Part shown: positions 1 to 7,616 of the stretch, piece by piece
Layout: the number at the start of each line of letters is the position of its first letter
How positions within the stretch are numbered: position 1 is the stretch's first letter
From: an uncultured Verrucomicrobiota bacterium
Lineage (GTDB): Bacteria > Verrucomicrobiota > Kiritimatiellia > RFP12 > UBA1067
Direction of reading: 5' to 3'
Assembly: GCA_946631345.1 (NCBI GenBank)
Contig: CAMPAA010000078.1
Span: 1-13,580 of the forward strand
DNA: 13,580 bases
Made by a program: the position numbers and the translations under genes
Notes under the pieces: generated by a model
Databases searched by the model: none
What the model was told of the DNA's origin: nothing
What the model saw: only the letters and a program-made list of their open reading frames with translations

Positions 1-12
1 GTAAGCGGGGGT

Positions 13-48
13 GGGAGCGGCGCGTGGGGACACGCGCCCTCCCGTTTT
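13..48 (+). terminator. Intrinsic terminator-like hairpin
   Basis: Arms GGGAG (13-17) plus GGCGCGTG (19-26) pair with CACGCGCC (31-38) plus CTCCC (39-43), with one bulged C at 18 and loop GGGA. GTTTT follows at 44-48. A 13-bp GC stem followed by a short T run fits a Rho-independent terminator for a + strand gene ending left of the window. The hairpin resembles the one at 4817-4853, so it may also be one copy of a dispersed palindromic element. Confidence 0.6.
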
Positions 49-68
49 CCGCGTTAGGGTCACCGCGC

Positions 69-123
69 CTTTCAACCTTCAACGAAACAACCTTCAAACT
101 CTCAAACTTTCAAACTTCAAACA
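69..123. repeat. Degenerate TTCAAAC tandem tract, nearly G-free
   Basis: About 55 nt built from variants of TTCAAAC / CTTCAA / CTCAAAC, with a single G on this strand, at 84. It sits between the terminator hairpin and the extended -10 element of the first gene, so it covers the region where a -35 or upstream element would lie. Its function is unknown. Strand-asymmetric, C-rich, unstructured sequence could influence transcription or Rho loading, but this is inference. Confidence 0.55.
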
Positions 124-139
124 CGCGGGAGCGGATGTA

Positions 140-148
140 TGGTATAAT
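140..148 (+). promoter_or_regulatory. Extended -10 promoter of the LamG-repeat gene
   Basis: TGG precedes TATAAT (143-148), giving an extended -10 (TGn-TATAAT). No recognisable -35 lies 16-18 nt upstream, where the TTCAAAC-like tract ends. A start near 155 would leave a leader of about 40 nt with a good ribosome binding site (AAGGAGAGA, 182-190) before the ATG at 196. The same TGnTATAAT form recurs before three minus-strand genes in this window. Confidence 0.6.
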
Positions 149-195
149 CCGCGATGTTTTCACACCGATCCACTCAACAACAAGGAGAGACAACG

Positions 196-2280
196 ATGAG
201 AGTGAAGAAAATAACCAAGAATGGGGGTAAATTAATTGCTCTCTTCGCGGTTTCGGGCGCTTTTGCCGCATCGCTGCCGTCAATAGCCGCCGATGACGTA
301 GCCTTGCCTGCTGGCTACACGCGGCTCACCTACATTGAATCGCCCGTCAAGCAGTGCATCCATACTGAGTACATCCCCGCGTGGGGTGACAAGATCGAGT
401 GCGACGTAAAAATCACGATGCCTTACGACTCCACTTCCCGTGCGTTGTTCGGCAAGCGCGACAAGGAAGGCGTCAACAACTGGTATTTCGTGATCAGATC
501 CGATGCCACGCAGGCTATTGGATACGGCAACGGCGACTACTACACAAGCGGTGGAGTCCGGCTCAGAGAGGCAAGCAACTATCTCGCCAACTACGACAGC
601 ACCTATCTTGTCCATGTGACGATGCAGACAAACATCGTGCAATGGACGCGCCATGACGGAACGCATTATGGGTACTGCATGGCACCCGCTGATGCGACAC
701 CGCCGACAATGAACCGCGAGCTTTGCATCTTCGGCATCAATCACATTGACAACAAGTGGGTTTCCTGTCCCACGACCATGCGGCTCTATTCGTTCAAGGT
801 GACCGCCGAGGACGGAACAGTGCGGTGCAACTTCATCCCCTGCTACCGCCATTCCGACGGCGAGGTAGGCCTATACGATGTCGTCCGCGATCTCTTCAAG
901 GCCAACGAGAGCACGGTGTCCGGCACATACCAGTTCAAGGCCGGGCCGATCTACGGTTCCCTGCCCGACGGCTTCAGGAAGGCGAAATACATCCAGTCCA
1001 CCTCCGCGCTCCAGTACATCGACACCGGCTATCTGCACGGCACGAACGACCTTGTGGTGATGGACTACTATGCGCCAAAGGATTGGCAAGTCAACGGTTA
1101 CTGCTACCTATTCGGTTCCAGAGCCGCTGGTTCGGCACACAGGAATGCCGAAAACTGGTACTTCTACATTGGCGGCGCCGACAACCAGAGCTACGTCACC
1201 TACAACCACCAGAACTCCAAGGCCGTCCAGAATCCGTCCGGATACGACTACACCAGCGACCCAATCCATCTTGAATGCCAGGCGAGCGCGGCAGACTTCA
1301 CATGCGGCGGGAGCAGCGGCTCGCTGGTCTCGCCGGCAACTTTCGCCGACTGGACGGAGGGCAAGTGGCCGCTCTATATTTTCACCGGGGACTGCGGCGG
1401 CACAGCCGACAACTCCTACTGCACTGTCATGCGCCTCTACTCCTTCAAGATATACCGCGACATCAACGGCGAGAGCGTCCTCGTGCACGATTTCATCCCA
1501 TGCGTCGCCGCCTCCGGCAAGGCGGGTCTGTACGACCTTGTCGGCGACCGCTTCCACGGCAACGCGCGTTCAGGCGTGGAGGATTTCGTCACTGAGGTCG
1601 ATAAGCCTGTTCTGCCGCAGGGCTATAAGCGCGCAAGGTACATCCAGTCCACCTCTGCGCTCCAGTACATCAACACGCTCTACTGGCACGGCACGAACGA
1701 CCTCGTCGTGATGGACTACTACGCGCCCAAGACATGGCAGGTGAACGGCTACTGCTACCTGTGGGGTTCGAGAATGCCCAGCAGCGGCAACCATACCCAT
1801 GCCGCGAACTGGCATTTTTACATCGGTGGTAAGAATCAGGACTACATCAGCTACAACCACTACACCGGTAAATCCGTCCAGAATCCCGCCGGATACGACT
1901 ACTTGAGCAATCCTGTCCATCTGGAGGCGCAGGCGAGCACGGCGACATTCACATGTGGGGATGGCGGCGGTTCGCTTGTCACCACTGGCACATTCTCGAA
2001 CTGGGTCGAGGGCAGATGGCCGGTCTTCATATTTACCGGCGACTGTGGTGGGCAGCCTGACTACGGCTACTCTTCCATCATGCGTCTCTACTCGTTCAAG
2101 ATATATCGCGAGGCCGAAGGCCGGATGGCGCCGGTGCGCGACTTCGTGCCGTGCGTGGAGACCGCCACCGGGAGGGCGGGGCTTTACGACCTGATCGGCG
2201 GGCGCTTCCACGGCAACGCGCGCGCAGGCGTATCCGATTTCATCGCATACATTCCTGGTCTCATGGTGTCCTTCAGATAG
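196..2280 (+). CDS. Secreted three-repeat LamG/concanavalin-like protein
   Basis: 694 residues. The start at 196 is chosen over the in-frame ATG at 154 because AAGGAGAGA lies 5 nt upstream and the first residues then form a signal peptide: a Lys/Arg-rich n-region, hydrophobic core about 13-26, and likely cleavage after Ala31/Ala32. The mature part is three similar units, about 37-255, 256-472 and 473-694. Each opens with a 'GY/F..(A/L)(K/R)YI(Q/E)S' strand and closes with 'MRLYSFK...(D/N)F(I/V)PC...GLYD'. This opening and closing pattern is familiar from LamG-like lectin folds in secreted proteins of gut bacteria and phages. Units 2 and 3 are very similar; unit 1 is divergent. There is no catalytic motif and no C-terminal sorting signal, and the chain stops just after unit 3. 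Probable role: extracellular glycan or surface binding (inference). The next gene follows after 9 nt, so the two are probably co-expressed. Confidence 0.8.
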   Translation: MRVKKITKNGGKLIALFAVSGAFAASLPSIAADDVALPAGYTRLTYIESPVKQCIHTEYIPAWGDKIECDVKITMPYDSTSRALFGKRDKEGVNNWYFVIRSDATQAIGYGNGDYYTSGGVRLREASNYLANYDSTYLVHVTMQTNIVQWTRHDGTHYGYCMAPADATPPTMNRELCIFGINHIDNKWVSCPTTMRLYSFKVTAEDGTVRCNFIPCYRHSDGEVGLYDVVRDLFKANESTVSGTYQFKAGPIYGSLPDGFRKAKYIQSTSALQYIDTGYLHGTNDLVVMDYYAPKDWQVNGYCYLFGSRAAGSAHRNAENWYFYIGGADNQSYVTYNHQNSKAVQNPSGYDYTSDPIHLECQASAADFTCGGSSGSLVSPATFADWTEGKWPLYIFTGDCGGTADNSYCTVMRLYSFKIYRDINGESVLVHDFIPCVAASGKAGLYDLVGDRFHGNARSGVEDFVTEVDKPVLPQGYKRARYIQSTSALQYINTLYWHGTNDLVVMDYYAPKTWQVNGYCYLWGSRMPSSGNHTHAANWHFYIGGKNQDYISYNHYTGKSVQNPAGYDYLSNPVHLEAQASTATFTCGDGGGSLVTTGTFSNWVEGRWPVFIFTGDCGGQPDYGYSSIMRLYSFKIYREAEGRMAPVRDFVPCVETATGRAGLYDLIGGRFHGNARAGVSDFIAYIPGLMVSFR
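301..2262 (+). repeat. Three in-gene tandem repeats of about 650 nt
   Basis: Units run about 301-960, 961-1611 and 1612-2262. Units 2 and 3 share long near-identical DNA, for example around 989-1060 and 1640-1711, where differences are mostly at third codon positions. Unit 1 shares only the protein pattern. This implies an old duplication giving unit 1 and its partner, then a later duplication or gene conversion between units 2 and 3. Confidence 0.75.
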
Positions 2281-2289
2281 GAGCGAAAT

Positions 2290-4812
2290 ATGGCGCTGCT
2301 TAACCTGTGCCTGCTGTGCGCCGCAATCGTGCTGCCGGGCGAGAATCTCGTGGTCAACGGTCGGCTTGAGGCCGACCAGACGGAGTATCCGTCGTTCTGG
2401 AACCCGCCGGAGCACGCGAAGATAGGCGAAACCGTGCTTTTCGAGCAGAGCGGCGGGCCAGACGGAATGCCGTGCGCCCGGTTCGTAAACAGTTCCGCGA
2501 CACCTTTCAAGGAGTGCTCCTTCCGCCAGGGCGGATACACGCTCGTGCCGGGGGCGCGATACCGGCTCTCCGCGAAGGTGCGCACCAAGGGCTTCAAGGG
2601 CCGTGGGATCGTCGCAGTGATAAACTACGGATGGTTGGCCGAGGCCGGGTTCGGAGCGTTCCCCGAGGACTCGCCCTGGACACCCTACGAGATGGACATC
2701 ACCGCGCCAAAAAACTCAAACGTCAAGAACTACATTCTCGTAATGTGCGCGCTGCGCTTTACCGGGGAGATCGCCTTCGCCGACCTGTCGCTCAGGCCGC
2801 TTGACGAAGCGGCGAAAAAAGGGTCGGCGCAGCCTAACGCGGCGGCGAGCGAGAAAATGCCGAGATTCTTCCCGTGGTCGCCGTACCTCTCACAGGTGGA
2901 TGCCGCAGACCGGAAGGTGACGTTCCGCTTCGCCGGCGAACTGCCGGCGGGCGACACGGCGGCAGACTACACGGTGACGGTGAAGACGCAGGACGGGGAG
3001 ACGTCCGCGCCGCTCGCCGAGGGAGTCAACGGGTTTGCCCTGCCGGGTGCCATGGCGGAGGGACGCCTTTCGTACGAGGTGCGCCGCAACGGTGCGGGAA
3101 GCCCGCTCATCACCGGCTCATACCCGTTCCGCACGGCGAAGAGGACTTCAGCCGATGCCGGAGGACACCGTAGGCTGAACAATCTCGTCACCGAGATCCT
3201 TTCCGCCCCGCTGGCGGACGCGGCGGAGTTTTCGGCCACGCGGGACGGCTGGGTGTTCCTGCGCGTGGAGGATGTAGCCGCGTGCCCGGAGGTGCGGCTG
3301 GACGGCGAGACCGTTTTCGCCGCCGGTTCGGCAGGGCGCGAGGCGTTCCGCGAAGTCAAGGCCGGCAGACACGCGATCTCGGTTTCCGGCGCGGCGGCGG
3401 GCGGCGGCGGGCGTATCGTCGTTCGGCAGATCGCAGAGATACTCAACTACCCGACCTGCGCCGATTCGCTGGTGGACACCAATCCGTCCTACGGATGGGA
3501 TTTCTTCTCGCAGTATGTGATGCCGAACTGCACCACCCATAGCGGCGGCTACATCCCGAAGGAGCGTTGGGACGAATTCAAGCGTCACGGCGGCGTTTTC
3601 CTGCGCAATTTCGAATCGCGCCACATGGATGCGGAGACTTTTGCTTCGAAACTCCTTTCAAGCCGCTGCATTTCCCGTCCCGGATGCGATGGCGCGACCA
3701 TCGACGAATCCCTCTTCGGCGATGCGCTGCTCTTTGGCGACTACGTTGGCGGAATGCGCCGTTTTGTGGCGCGGTACGGCGGCGACCGCAAGGTCTACAC
3801 ATGGATTGTTCAGAAACCCACGCTCGCCGGACTCGACCGCGAAATCTTCGCCCTCGCCGCAAATGCCTCCCTCGGCGGCGGGAAAGTCCTTTCGGAGATA
3901 TACTGCCGCACAAGAGCGACAGAGGCGGAAGCGCGGCGCTACATAGAGGACTACATCATAGACGCCGGACGCAAGTTCCGCGAGATACGCCCAGGCGTCC
4001 CGTTCTACCCGGACGCCATGCATAAGACGGGCGTGGTTCTCGCGAACTTCTCGCAGATCCCCACCCTCTCCGTCTGGCACCATCCGCAGGTGGACATCAA
4101 ATATTTCCTGGATATGCAGTTCAACGCGCTCGCGAACAATCCCGTGTTCGACGGACTGGGACTGGCGGGCGTATGGGGCAGCTACTACGGCGACGAGGAG
4201 ATATACCGCTGGACGTTCATGCTCGCGCGCCACTACTGCATAGAGGGGCGAAGGGACATGCTCTCTGGGCGCTACGGGCTGAAGTATCTCCCCGGCATAG
4301 CCGCCAACGGCGACTTCAACGAAGGACTCGACGGATGGCGCTCGGAAGGGAACGTGTGCGTCCGCACGATGAGGGGGCTTGCGGAAAACATCGAGCGCCG
4401 CTGGGGCGGCGCGGCTTCCGGCGATTCGTTTGCCGTGCTTGCGAAGAAGAACGGCGCGGCCGCAAGGCTCGTGCAGAAGCTGAAAGGTCTTGTTCCGGGG
4501 CGCATGTATTCGCTTGACGTCGTTTGCTTCGATGCGAAGGATGCAGAGGCGAAGAGGTTCCGTCCCGTGCGCCTTCCCCTCGCGGTGACGCTTGGTTCCG
4601 AAGCGGAAACGGACGAACGTCTCAGCTGGGTTTTCGTGGACCGACGCGCCAAGGAGAAGGTGAGAGGGTGGGGCGTAAGGTGCAACCGCCATCACTTGGT
4701 GTTCACCGCGCGGGCGGAGGAGGTCGAGCTTGCGATAGACAACTCCGCCGCCGCTGACGGCGACGAGATAGGCGTAAACGGCATCGGTGCGTGGCCATAC
4801 ATCGGCAGATAG
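2290..4812 (+). CDS. Large secreted protein with carbohydrate-binding-like ends
   Basis: 840 residues. The ATG at 2290 follows TAGGAG, which overlaps the previous stop and serves as its ribosome binding site. Residues 2-15 are a short hydrophobic, signal-like stretch without positive charge. Residues 18-172 (ENLVVNGRLEAD..., a jelly-roll-like opening) resemble CBM4_9-type carbohydrate-binding modules. Residues 190-285 look like an Ig/fibronectin-type domain and about 296-385 like another beta domain. Residues about 390-660 form a mixed, possibly TIM-barrel, region with conserved-looking acidic sites (GATIDES, Asp472/Glu473; LSEIYCR, Glu536). Residues 673-840 open with NGDFNEGLDGW, again typical of a CBM4_9-like module. 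I do not recognise an established glycoside hydrolase family. A periplasmic or extracellular glycan-active enzyme is the likeliest role, by inference from the architecture. Confidence 0.75.
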   Translation: MALLNLCLLCAAIVLPGENLVVNGRLEADQTEYPSFWNPPEHAKIGETVLFEQSGGPDGMPCARFVNSSATPFKECSFRQGGYTLVPGARYRLSAKVRTKGFKGRGIVAVINYGWLAEAGFGAFPEDSPWTPYEMDITAPKNSNVKNYILVMCALRFTGEIAFADLSLRPLDEAAKKGSAQPNAAASEKMPRFFPWSPYLSQVDAADRKVTFRFAGELPAGDTAADYTVTVKTQDGETSAPLAEGVNGFALPGAMAEGRLSYEVRRNGAGSPLITGSYPFRTAKRTSADAGGHRRLNNLVTEILSAPLADAAEFSATRDGWVFLRVEDVAACPEVRLDGETVFAAGSAGREAFREVKAGRHAISVSGAAAGGGGRIVVRQIAEILNYPTCADSLVDTNPSYGWDFFSQYVMPNCTTHSGGYIPKERWDEFKRHGGVFLRNFESRHMDAETFASKLLSSRCISRPGCDGATIDESLFGDALLFGDYVGGMRRFVARYGGDRKVYTWIVQKPTLAGLDREIFALAANASLGGGKVLSEIYCRTRATEAEARRYIEDYIIDAGRKFREIRPGVPFYPDAMHKTGVVLANFSQIPTLSVWHHPQVDIKYFLDMQFNALANNPVFDGLGLAGVWGSYYGDEEIYRWTFMLARHYCIEGRRDMLSGRYGLKYLPGIAANGDFNEGLDGWRSEGNVCVRTMRGLAENIERRWGGAASGDSFAVLAKKNGAAARLVQKLKGLVPGRMYSLDVVCFDAKDAEAKRFRPVRLPLAVTLGSEAETDERLSWVFVDRRAKEKVRGWGVRCNRHHLVFTARAEEVELAIDNSAAADGDEIGVNGIGAWPYIGR

Positions 4813-4816
4813 GCTT

Positions 4817-4853
4817 GTGCGCGGTGCGATGGGGGCATCGCGCCCTGCCGCAC
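4817..4853 (+). terminator. GC-rich hairpin after the secreted-protein pair
   Basis: GTGCG (4817-4821) pairs with CGCAC (4849-4853), and GGTGCGATG (4823-4831) pairs with CATCGCGCC (4836-4844, one G-T wobble) around a GGGG loop. It starts 4 nt after the stop codon, as a terminator would, but no T run follows. Its core (TGGGGrCA, then CGCGCCCTnCC) matches the hairpin at 13-43, so it may be a REP-like palindrome that also blocks read-through. Confidence 0.5.
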
Positions 4854-4885
4854 GCTTGCCGCCGCGCGGTGCGTTGCCGCAAATA

Positions 4886-4914
4886 TTGACATGGCATCGG
4901 CAACTTGATATCAT
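4886..4914 (+). promoter_or_regulatory. Sigma70-type promoter for dtd-hydE-mnmA
   Basis: TTGACA (4886-4891), a 17-nt spacer and TATCAT (4909-4914) make a near-consensus promoter. The start would be near 4921, giving a leader of about 115 nt before the dtd ATG at 5036. Besides the hairpin at 4817-4853 and this promoter, the 223-nt gap holds a GGAGG followed by a possible 13-codon reading frame (4941-4982); I see nothing else in it. Confidence 0.65.
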
Positions 4915-5035
4915 GGCGCCAGTTTTCTTTTGGAGGTGCTGTGTCCATAGTGGATGCGTCCGCAGGCGTGAAGATTGGTTGAGGCTCATGCGGGGCATAT
5001 GGATGCGGAGCGGAAGAAGCGAAAGGATATGGAAC

Positions 5036-5482
5036 ATGAAGGCGTGGATACAGCGCGTGACCGAGGCCTCTGTAGATATCGGCGACGAACGTGTTGCGGA
5101 GATCGGGAAGGGATACCTTGTGCTTCTCGGCGTGACGCATACGGATTCGGAGAGGTCGGCGGATGAGATGACCGAGCGCATCTGCAACCTGCGGATATTC
5201 GAGGACGCGGGCGGCAAGACAAACCTCTCACTCATCGACGTTGGAGGCAGCGTGATCGTGGTGTCGCAGTTCACTCTCTACGCGGATACGTCGCACGGTC
5301 GGCGTCCCGGGTTCTCGAACGCGGCGCGCCCGGAGCTGGCCGAGCCGCTGTACGAACGCGTGGTGGCAAACCTGCGCGCGCGCCTCGGGGCGGAGCGCGT
5401 TGGCACGGGCCGCTTCGGCGCCGAGATGAAGGTGCGTCTCCTCAACGACGGGCCTTTCTCCGTGGAGCTTACGACTGCATGA
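5036..5482 (+). CDS. dtd: D-aminoacyl-tRNA deacylase
   Basis: 148 residues, the normal size for the family. The enzyme hydrolyses D-amino acids (and glycine mischarged on tRNA-Ala) from tRNA in the cytoplasm, using the tRNA itself for catalysis. The family signatures are present: SQFTLYAD at 77-84, GRFGAEMKV at 125-133, and the Gly-cisPro loop NDGP at 137-140. The loop continues as FS rather than the usual VT, a small variation at the chirality-checking site. The start at 5036 is chosen because the protein then begins MKAWIQRVTEASV as in other members, and AAGGA lies 8 nt upstream. In-frame upstream ATGs (4913, 4989) would add an atypical tail. Its TGA overlaps the ATG of hydE, so translation is probably coupled. 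Confidence 0.93.
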   Translation: MKAWIQRVTEASVDIGDERVAEIGKGYLVLLGVTHTDSERSADEMTERICNLRIFEDAGGKTNLSLIDVGGSVIVVSQFTLYADTSHGRRPGFSNAARPELAEPLYERVVANLRARLGAERVGTGRFGAEMKVRLLNDGPFSVELTTA

Positions 5483-6552
5483 GCACGCTGCTGGAAAAGG
5501 CGGCCGCGCGGCCGCGTGCGCTTGCGCAGAGTGAGCTGGCCGCCCTCCTGGCCTGGCCCGACGCGAAGGAGCTTTTCGCCGCCGCCTACGAGGTGAAGAG
5601 CCGCGAGGTGGGCCGCGCGGTGTCGTTCCGCGGCCTGATCGAGTGCGGCAACGTGTGCGAGAAGAACTGCCTGTACTGCGGAATAAGGAAGGGCAACTCC
5701 AAGGTGCACCGCTACCGTATGGATGCCGGCGAAATACTCCGCGAGGCGGAATGGGCGTTCAAGGCGGGATACGGCAGCCTTGTGCTTCAGTCGGGCGAAA
5801 TGACGGGCGAAGCGCACACGGCCTTCATCGAGGACGTGCTGAAGCGAATCCACGCATTCGGCGGGGAGGCGTTCGGCGTGACGCTCAGTCTCGGCGAACA
5901 GACGGAAGCCACCTATCGCCGCTGGCGGGATGCCGGCGCGCACCGCTATCTGCTGAGAATCGAGACCTCCAACCCGGAACTCTACGCCCGGCTCCATCCC
6001 GCAGACCATTCGTGGTCCCGGCGGCTGGAATGTCTGCGCGCGCTTCGCGGCTGCGGCTATCAGGTGGGCAGCGGCGTGATGGCGGGCTTGCCGGGGCAGA
6101 CTCTCGACGATCTCGCCGCCGACATAATGTTCTTCGCGGAGGAGGATGTCGACATGATCGGCATGGGGCCCTACATCCCGCATGCCGACACGCCGCTTGG
6201 CCACGGAGTGCCATGGACGCCGCAGGCGGCGGCGGAACGCCTGGAGCTCGGGCTCCGCATGATCGCCGCCACGCGCCTACATCTGCACGACGTAAACATC
6301 GCCGCCGCGACGGCGCTTCAGGCGCTCGACCCGGAAGGCCGCGAAAAGGGTCTGCTCGCCGGCGCCAACGTGATCATGCCAAACGTCACCGACGTCGCAT
6401 ACAGGGCGGACTACCAGCTCTACGCCGGCAAGCCGTGCCTGAACGAGAACTCCACCCTGTGCCGTGGCTGCCTCGAGCGGCGCATCGCCGCCATCGGCGA
6501 AACCGTCAACTGGAACGTTCGCGGCGATTCGCCGCACTGGAGGAAACGATGA
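5479..6552 (+). CDS. hydE: [FeFe]-hydrogenase maturase HydE (radical SAM)
   Basis: 357 residues. HydE is a radical SAM enzyme that, with HydG and HydF, builds the dithiomethylamine-bridged diiron subcluster of [FeFe] hydrogenase. The SAM [4Fe-4S] motif CxxxCxxC is at Cys60, Cys64 and Cys67 (CEKNCLYCGIR). A second cluster motif CX7CX2C, seen in some HydE proteins, is intact at Cys320, Cys328 and Cys331. Other family marks are LQSGEM, GSGVMAGLPGQTLDDLA and MIGMGPYIPHADTPL, which favour HydE over BioB or PylB. The start overlaps the dtd stop as ATGA, with a weak GGAG 11 nt upstream; the stop overlaps the mnmA start in the same way. No hydF, hydG or hydrogenase gene is in the window. Confidence 0.9.
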   Translation: MSTLLEKAAARPRALAQSELAALLAWPDAKELFAAAYEVKSREVGRAVSFRGLIECGNVCEKNCLYCGIRKGNSKVHRYRMDAGEILREAEWAFKAGYGSLVLQSGEMTGEAHTAFIEDVLKRIHAFGGEAFGVTLSLGEQTEATYRRWRDAGAHRYLLRIETSNPELYARLHPADHSWSRRLECLRALRGCGYQVGSGVMAGLPGQTLDDLAADIMFFAEEDVDMIGMGPYIPHADTPLGHGVPWTPQAAAERLELGLRMIAATRLHLHDVNIAAATALQALDPEGREKGLLAGANVIMPNVTDVAYRADYQLYAGKPCLNENSTLCRGCLERRIAAIGETVNWNVRGDSPHWRKR

Positions 6553-7616
6553 AGATTGCCGTCGGGCTTTCAGGGGGAGTGGATTCCTCGGTCGCCGCCG
6601 TGCTGCTGAAGGAGGCCGGACACGACGTCACCGGCGTGACGATGAAGCTGTGGCGCGAGGGGCGGTACCACGGCGGCGGGCGAGACGCATGCTTCGGCCC
6701 GGGCGAAGCGGAGGATATCGACCGCGCGGCCGATTTCGCCCGATCCATCGGCATCGGGTACCAGGTGTTCGACTGCGCGGAGGAGTATGACCGGGAGATC
6801 GTGGGCTACTTCCGCGAGACGAGCCTTCTGGGGCTCACGCCCAACCCGTGCGTCATGTGCAACGCGGCGATGAAGTTCGGACTTCTTCCGCGCATGGCGC
6901 GCAAGGGCGGCCTCGCATTCGACCGTTTCGCCACGGGGCACTACGCGCGCATCGTCCAGGCCGACGCTGGACGGCTCGCCATCCGCAGGGCGGCCGACAG
7001 CAGGAAGGACCAGAGCTACTTCCTGTATCGCCTATCGCAGGAGCAGCTTGCGGAAACCCTCTTCCCTCTCGGAGAGCTGACGAAAACGGAGGTGCGGCAG
7101 ATCGCCGCCGCGCGCGGCCTCGCCGCCGCCGACAAGCTCGATTCGCAGGACTTCTACTCAGGCGACAAGAGCGAGCTGATAGGCGCGGAGGTGCGCGAAG
7201 GCGACATCGTGGATCTCTCCGGCAGGGTGCTGGGCCGGCATGACGGCTTCTGGCACTATACCGTGGGCCAGCGCAAGGGCATCGGCGTGTTTGGCCCGGA
7301 GCCGCACTATGTCATCAGGCTCGATGCCTGTCGCAACCGCGTTGTGGTGGGGAACAGGCAGGAGGCGTTCTCCAGGGTCTTTGCCGTCGAGGGCATGAGG
7401 TGGATGGGCTGCCCGGAGCGGACGGAACCAATCACGTGCCGCGTGAAGATACGCAGCACCGGCGAACCGCTTGGCCCGGTCACGCTTGAGAACGGCACCT
7501 GCCATGCCGGCGGCCAAGGGCTCTTCGGAGTGGCCCCCGGCCAGTCGGCGGTGTTCTACGATGACGAGGACCGCATAATCGGCGGCGGTGTGATAGCCGC
7601 CCCAAAAATGGATTAA
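6549..7616 (+). CDS. mnmA: tRNA 2-thiouridine(34) synthase, variant active site
   Basis: 355 residues, normal length. MnmA adenylates U34 of the Lys, Glu and Gln tRNAs and inserts sulfur, supporting accurate decoding. The PP-loop SGGVDSSV is at 8-15, TPNPCVMCN at 97-105, ATGHYARI at 128-135, DQSYFLYRLSQ at 154-164 and GQRKGIG at 240-246. The usual second catalytic Cys (Cys199 in E. coli, in a GICFIG-type motif) is absent: this protein reads DSQDFYSGD at 198-206, with Tyr203 at that place. Instead it has CxxC at 101/104, where E. coli has Asp and Cys, and Cys48 in DACFGPGE. This suggests a variant that may use an iron-sulfur cluster (inference). GGAGG lies 5 nt before the ATG, which overlaps the hydE stop. 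The TAA overlaps the convergent lipoprotein stop. Confidence 0.9.
   Translation: MKIAVGLSGGVDSSVAAVLLKEAGHDVTGVTMKLWREGRYHGGGRDACFGPGEAEDIDRAADFARSIGIGYQVFDCAEEYDREIVGYFRETSLLGLTPNPCVMCNAAMKFGLLPRMARKGGLAFDRFATGHYARIVQADAGRLAIRRAADSRKDQSYFLYRLSQEQLAETLFPLGELTKTEVRQIAAARGLAAADKLDSQDFYSGDKSELIGAEVREGDIVDLSGRVLGRHDGFWHYTVGQRKGIGVFGPEPHYVIRLDACRNRVVVGNRQEAFSRVFAVEGMRWMGCPERTEPITCRVKIRSTGEPLGPVTLENGTCHAGGQGLFGVAPGQSAVFYDDEDRIIGGGVIAAPKMD

Noticed and set aside
154..195. Upstream ATG at 154 as start of the LamG-repeat gene
   Set aside because: Only 5 nt after the -10 element, no ribosome binding site, and it would place 14 hydrophilic residues before a good signal peptide.
4913..5035. N-terminal extension of dtd from 4913 or 4989
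   Set aside because: The Dtd family begins at the Met at 5036, which has its own AAGGA; the extension is Trp/Arg-rich and unlike the family.
3658..5274. 538-codon minus-strand open frame opposite the large secreted-protein gene and dtd
   Set aside because: Antisense shadow produced by GC-rich codon bias; no recognisable domain, and it crosses a terminator-like hairpin, a promoter and dtd.
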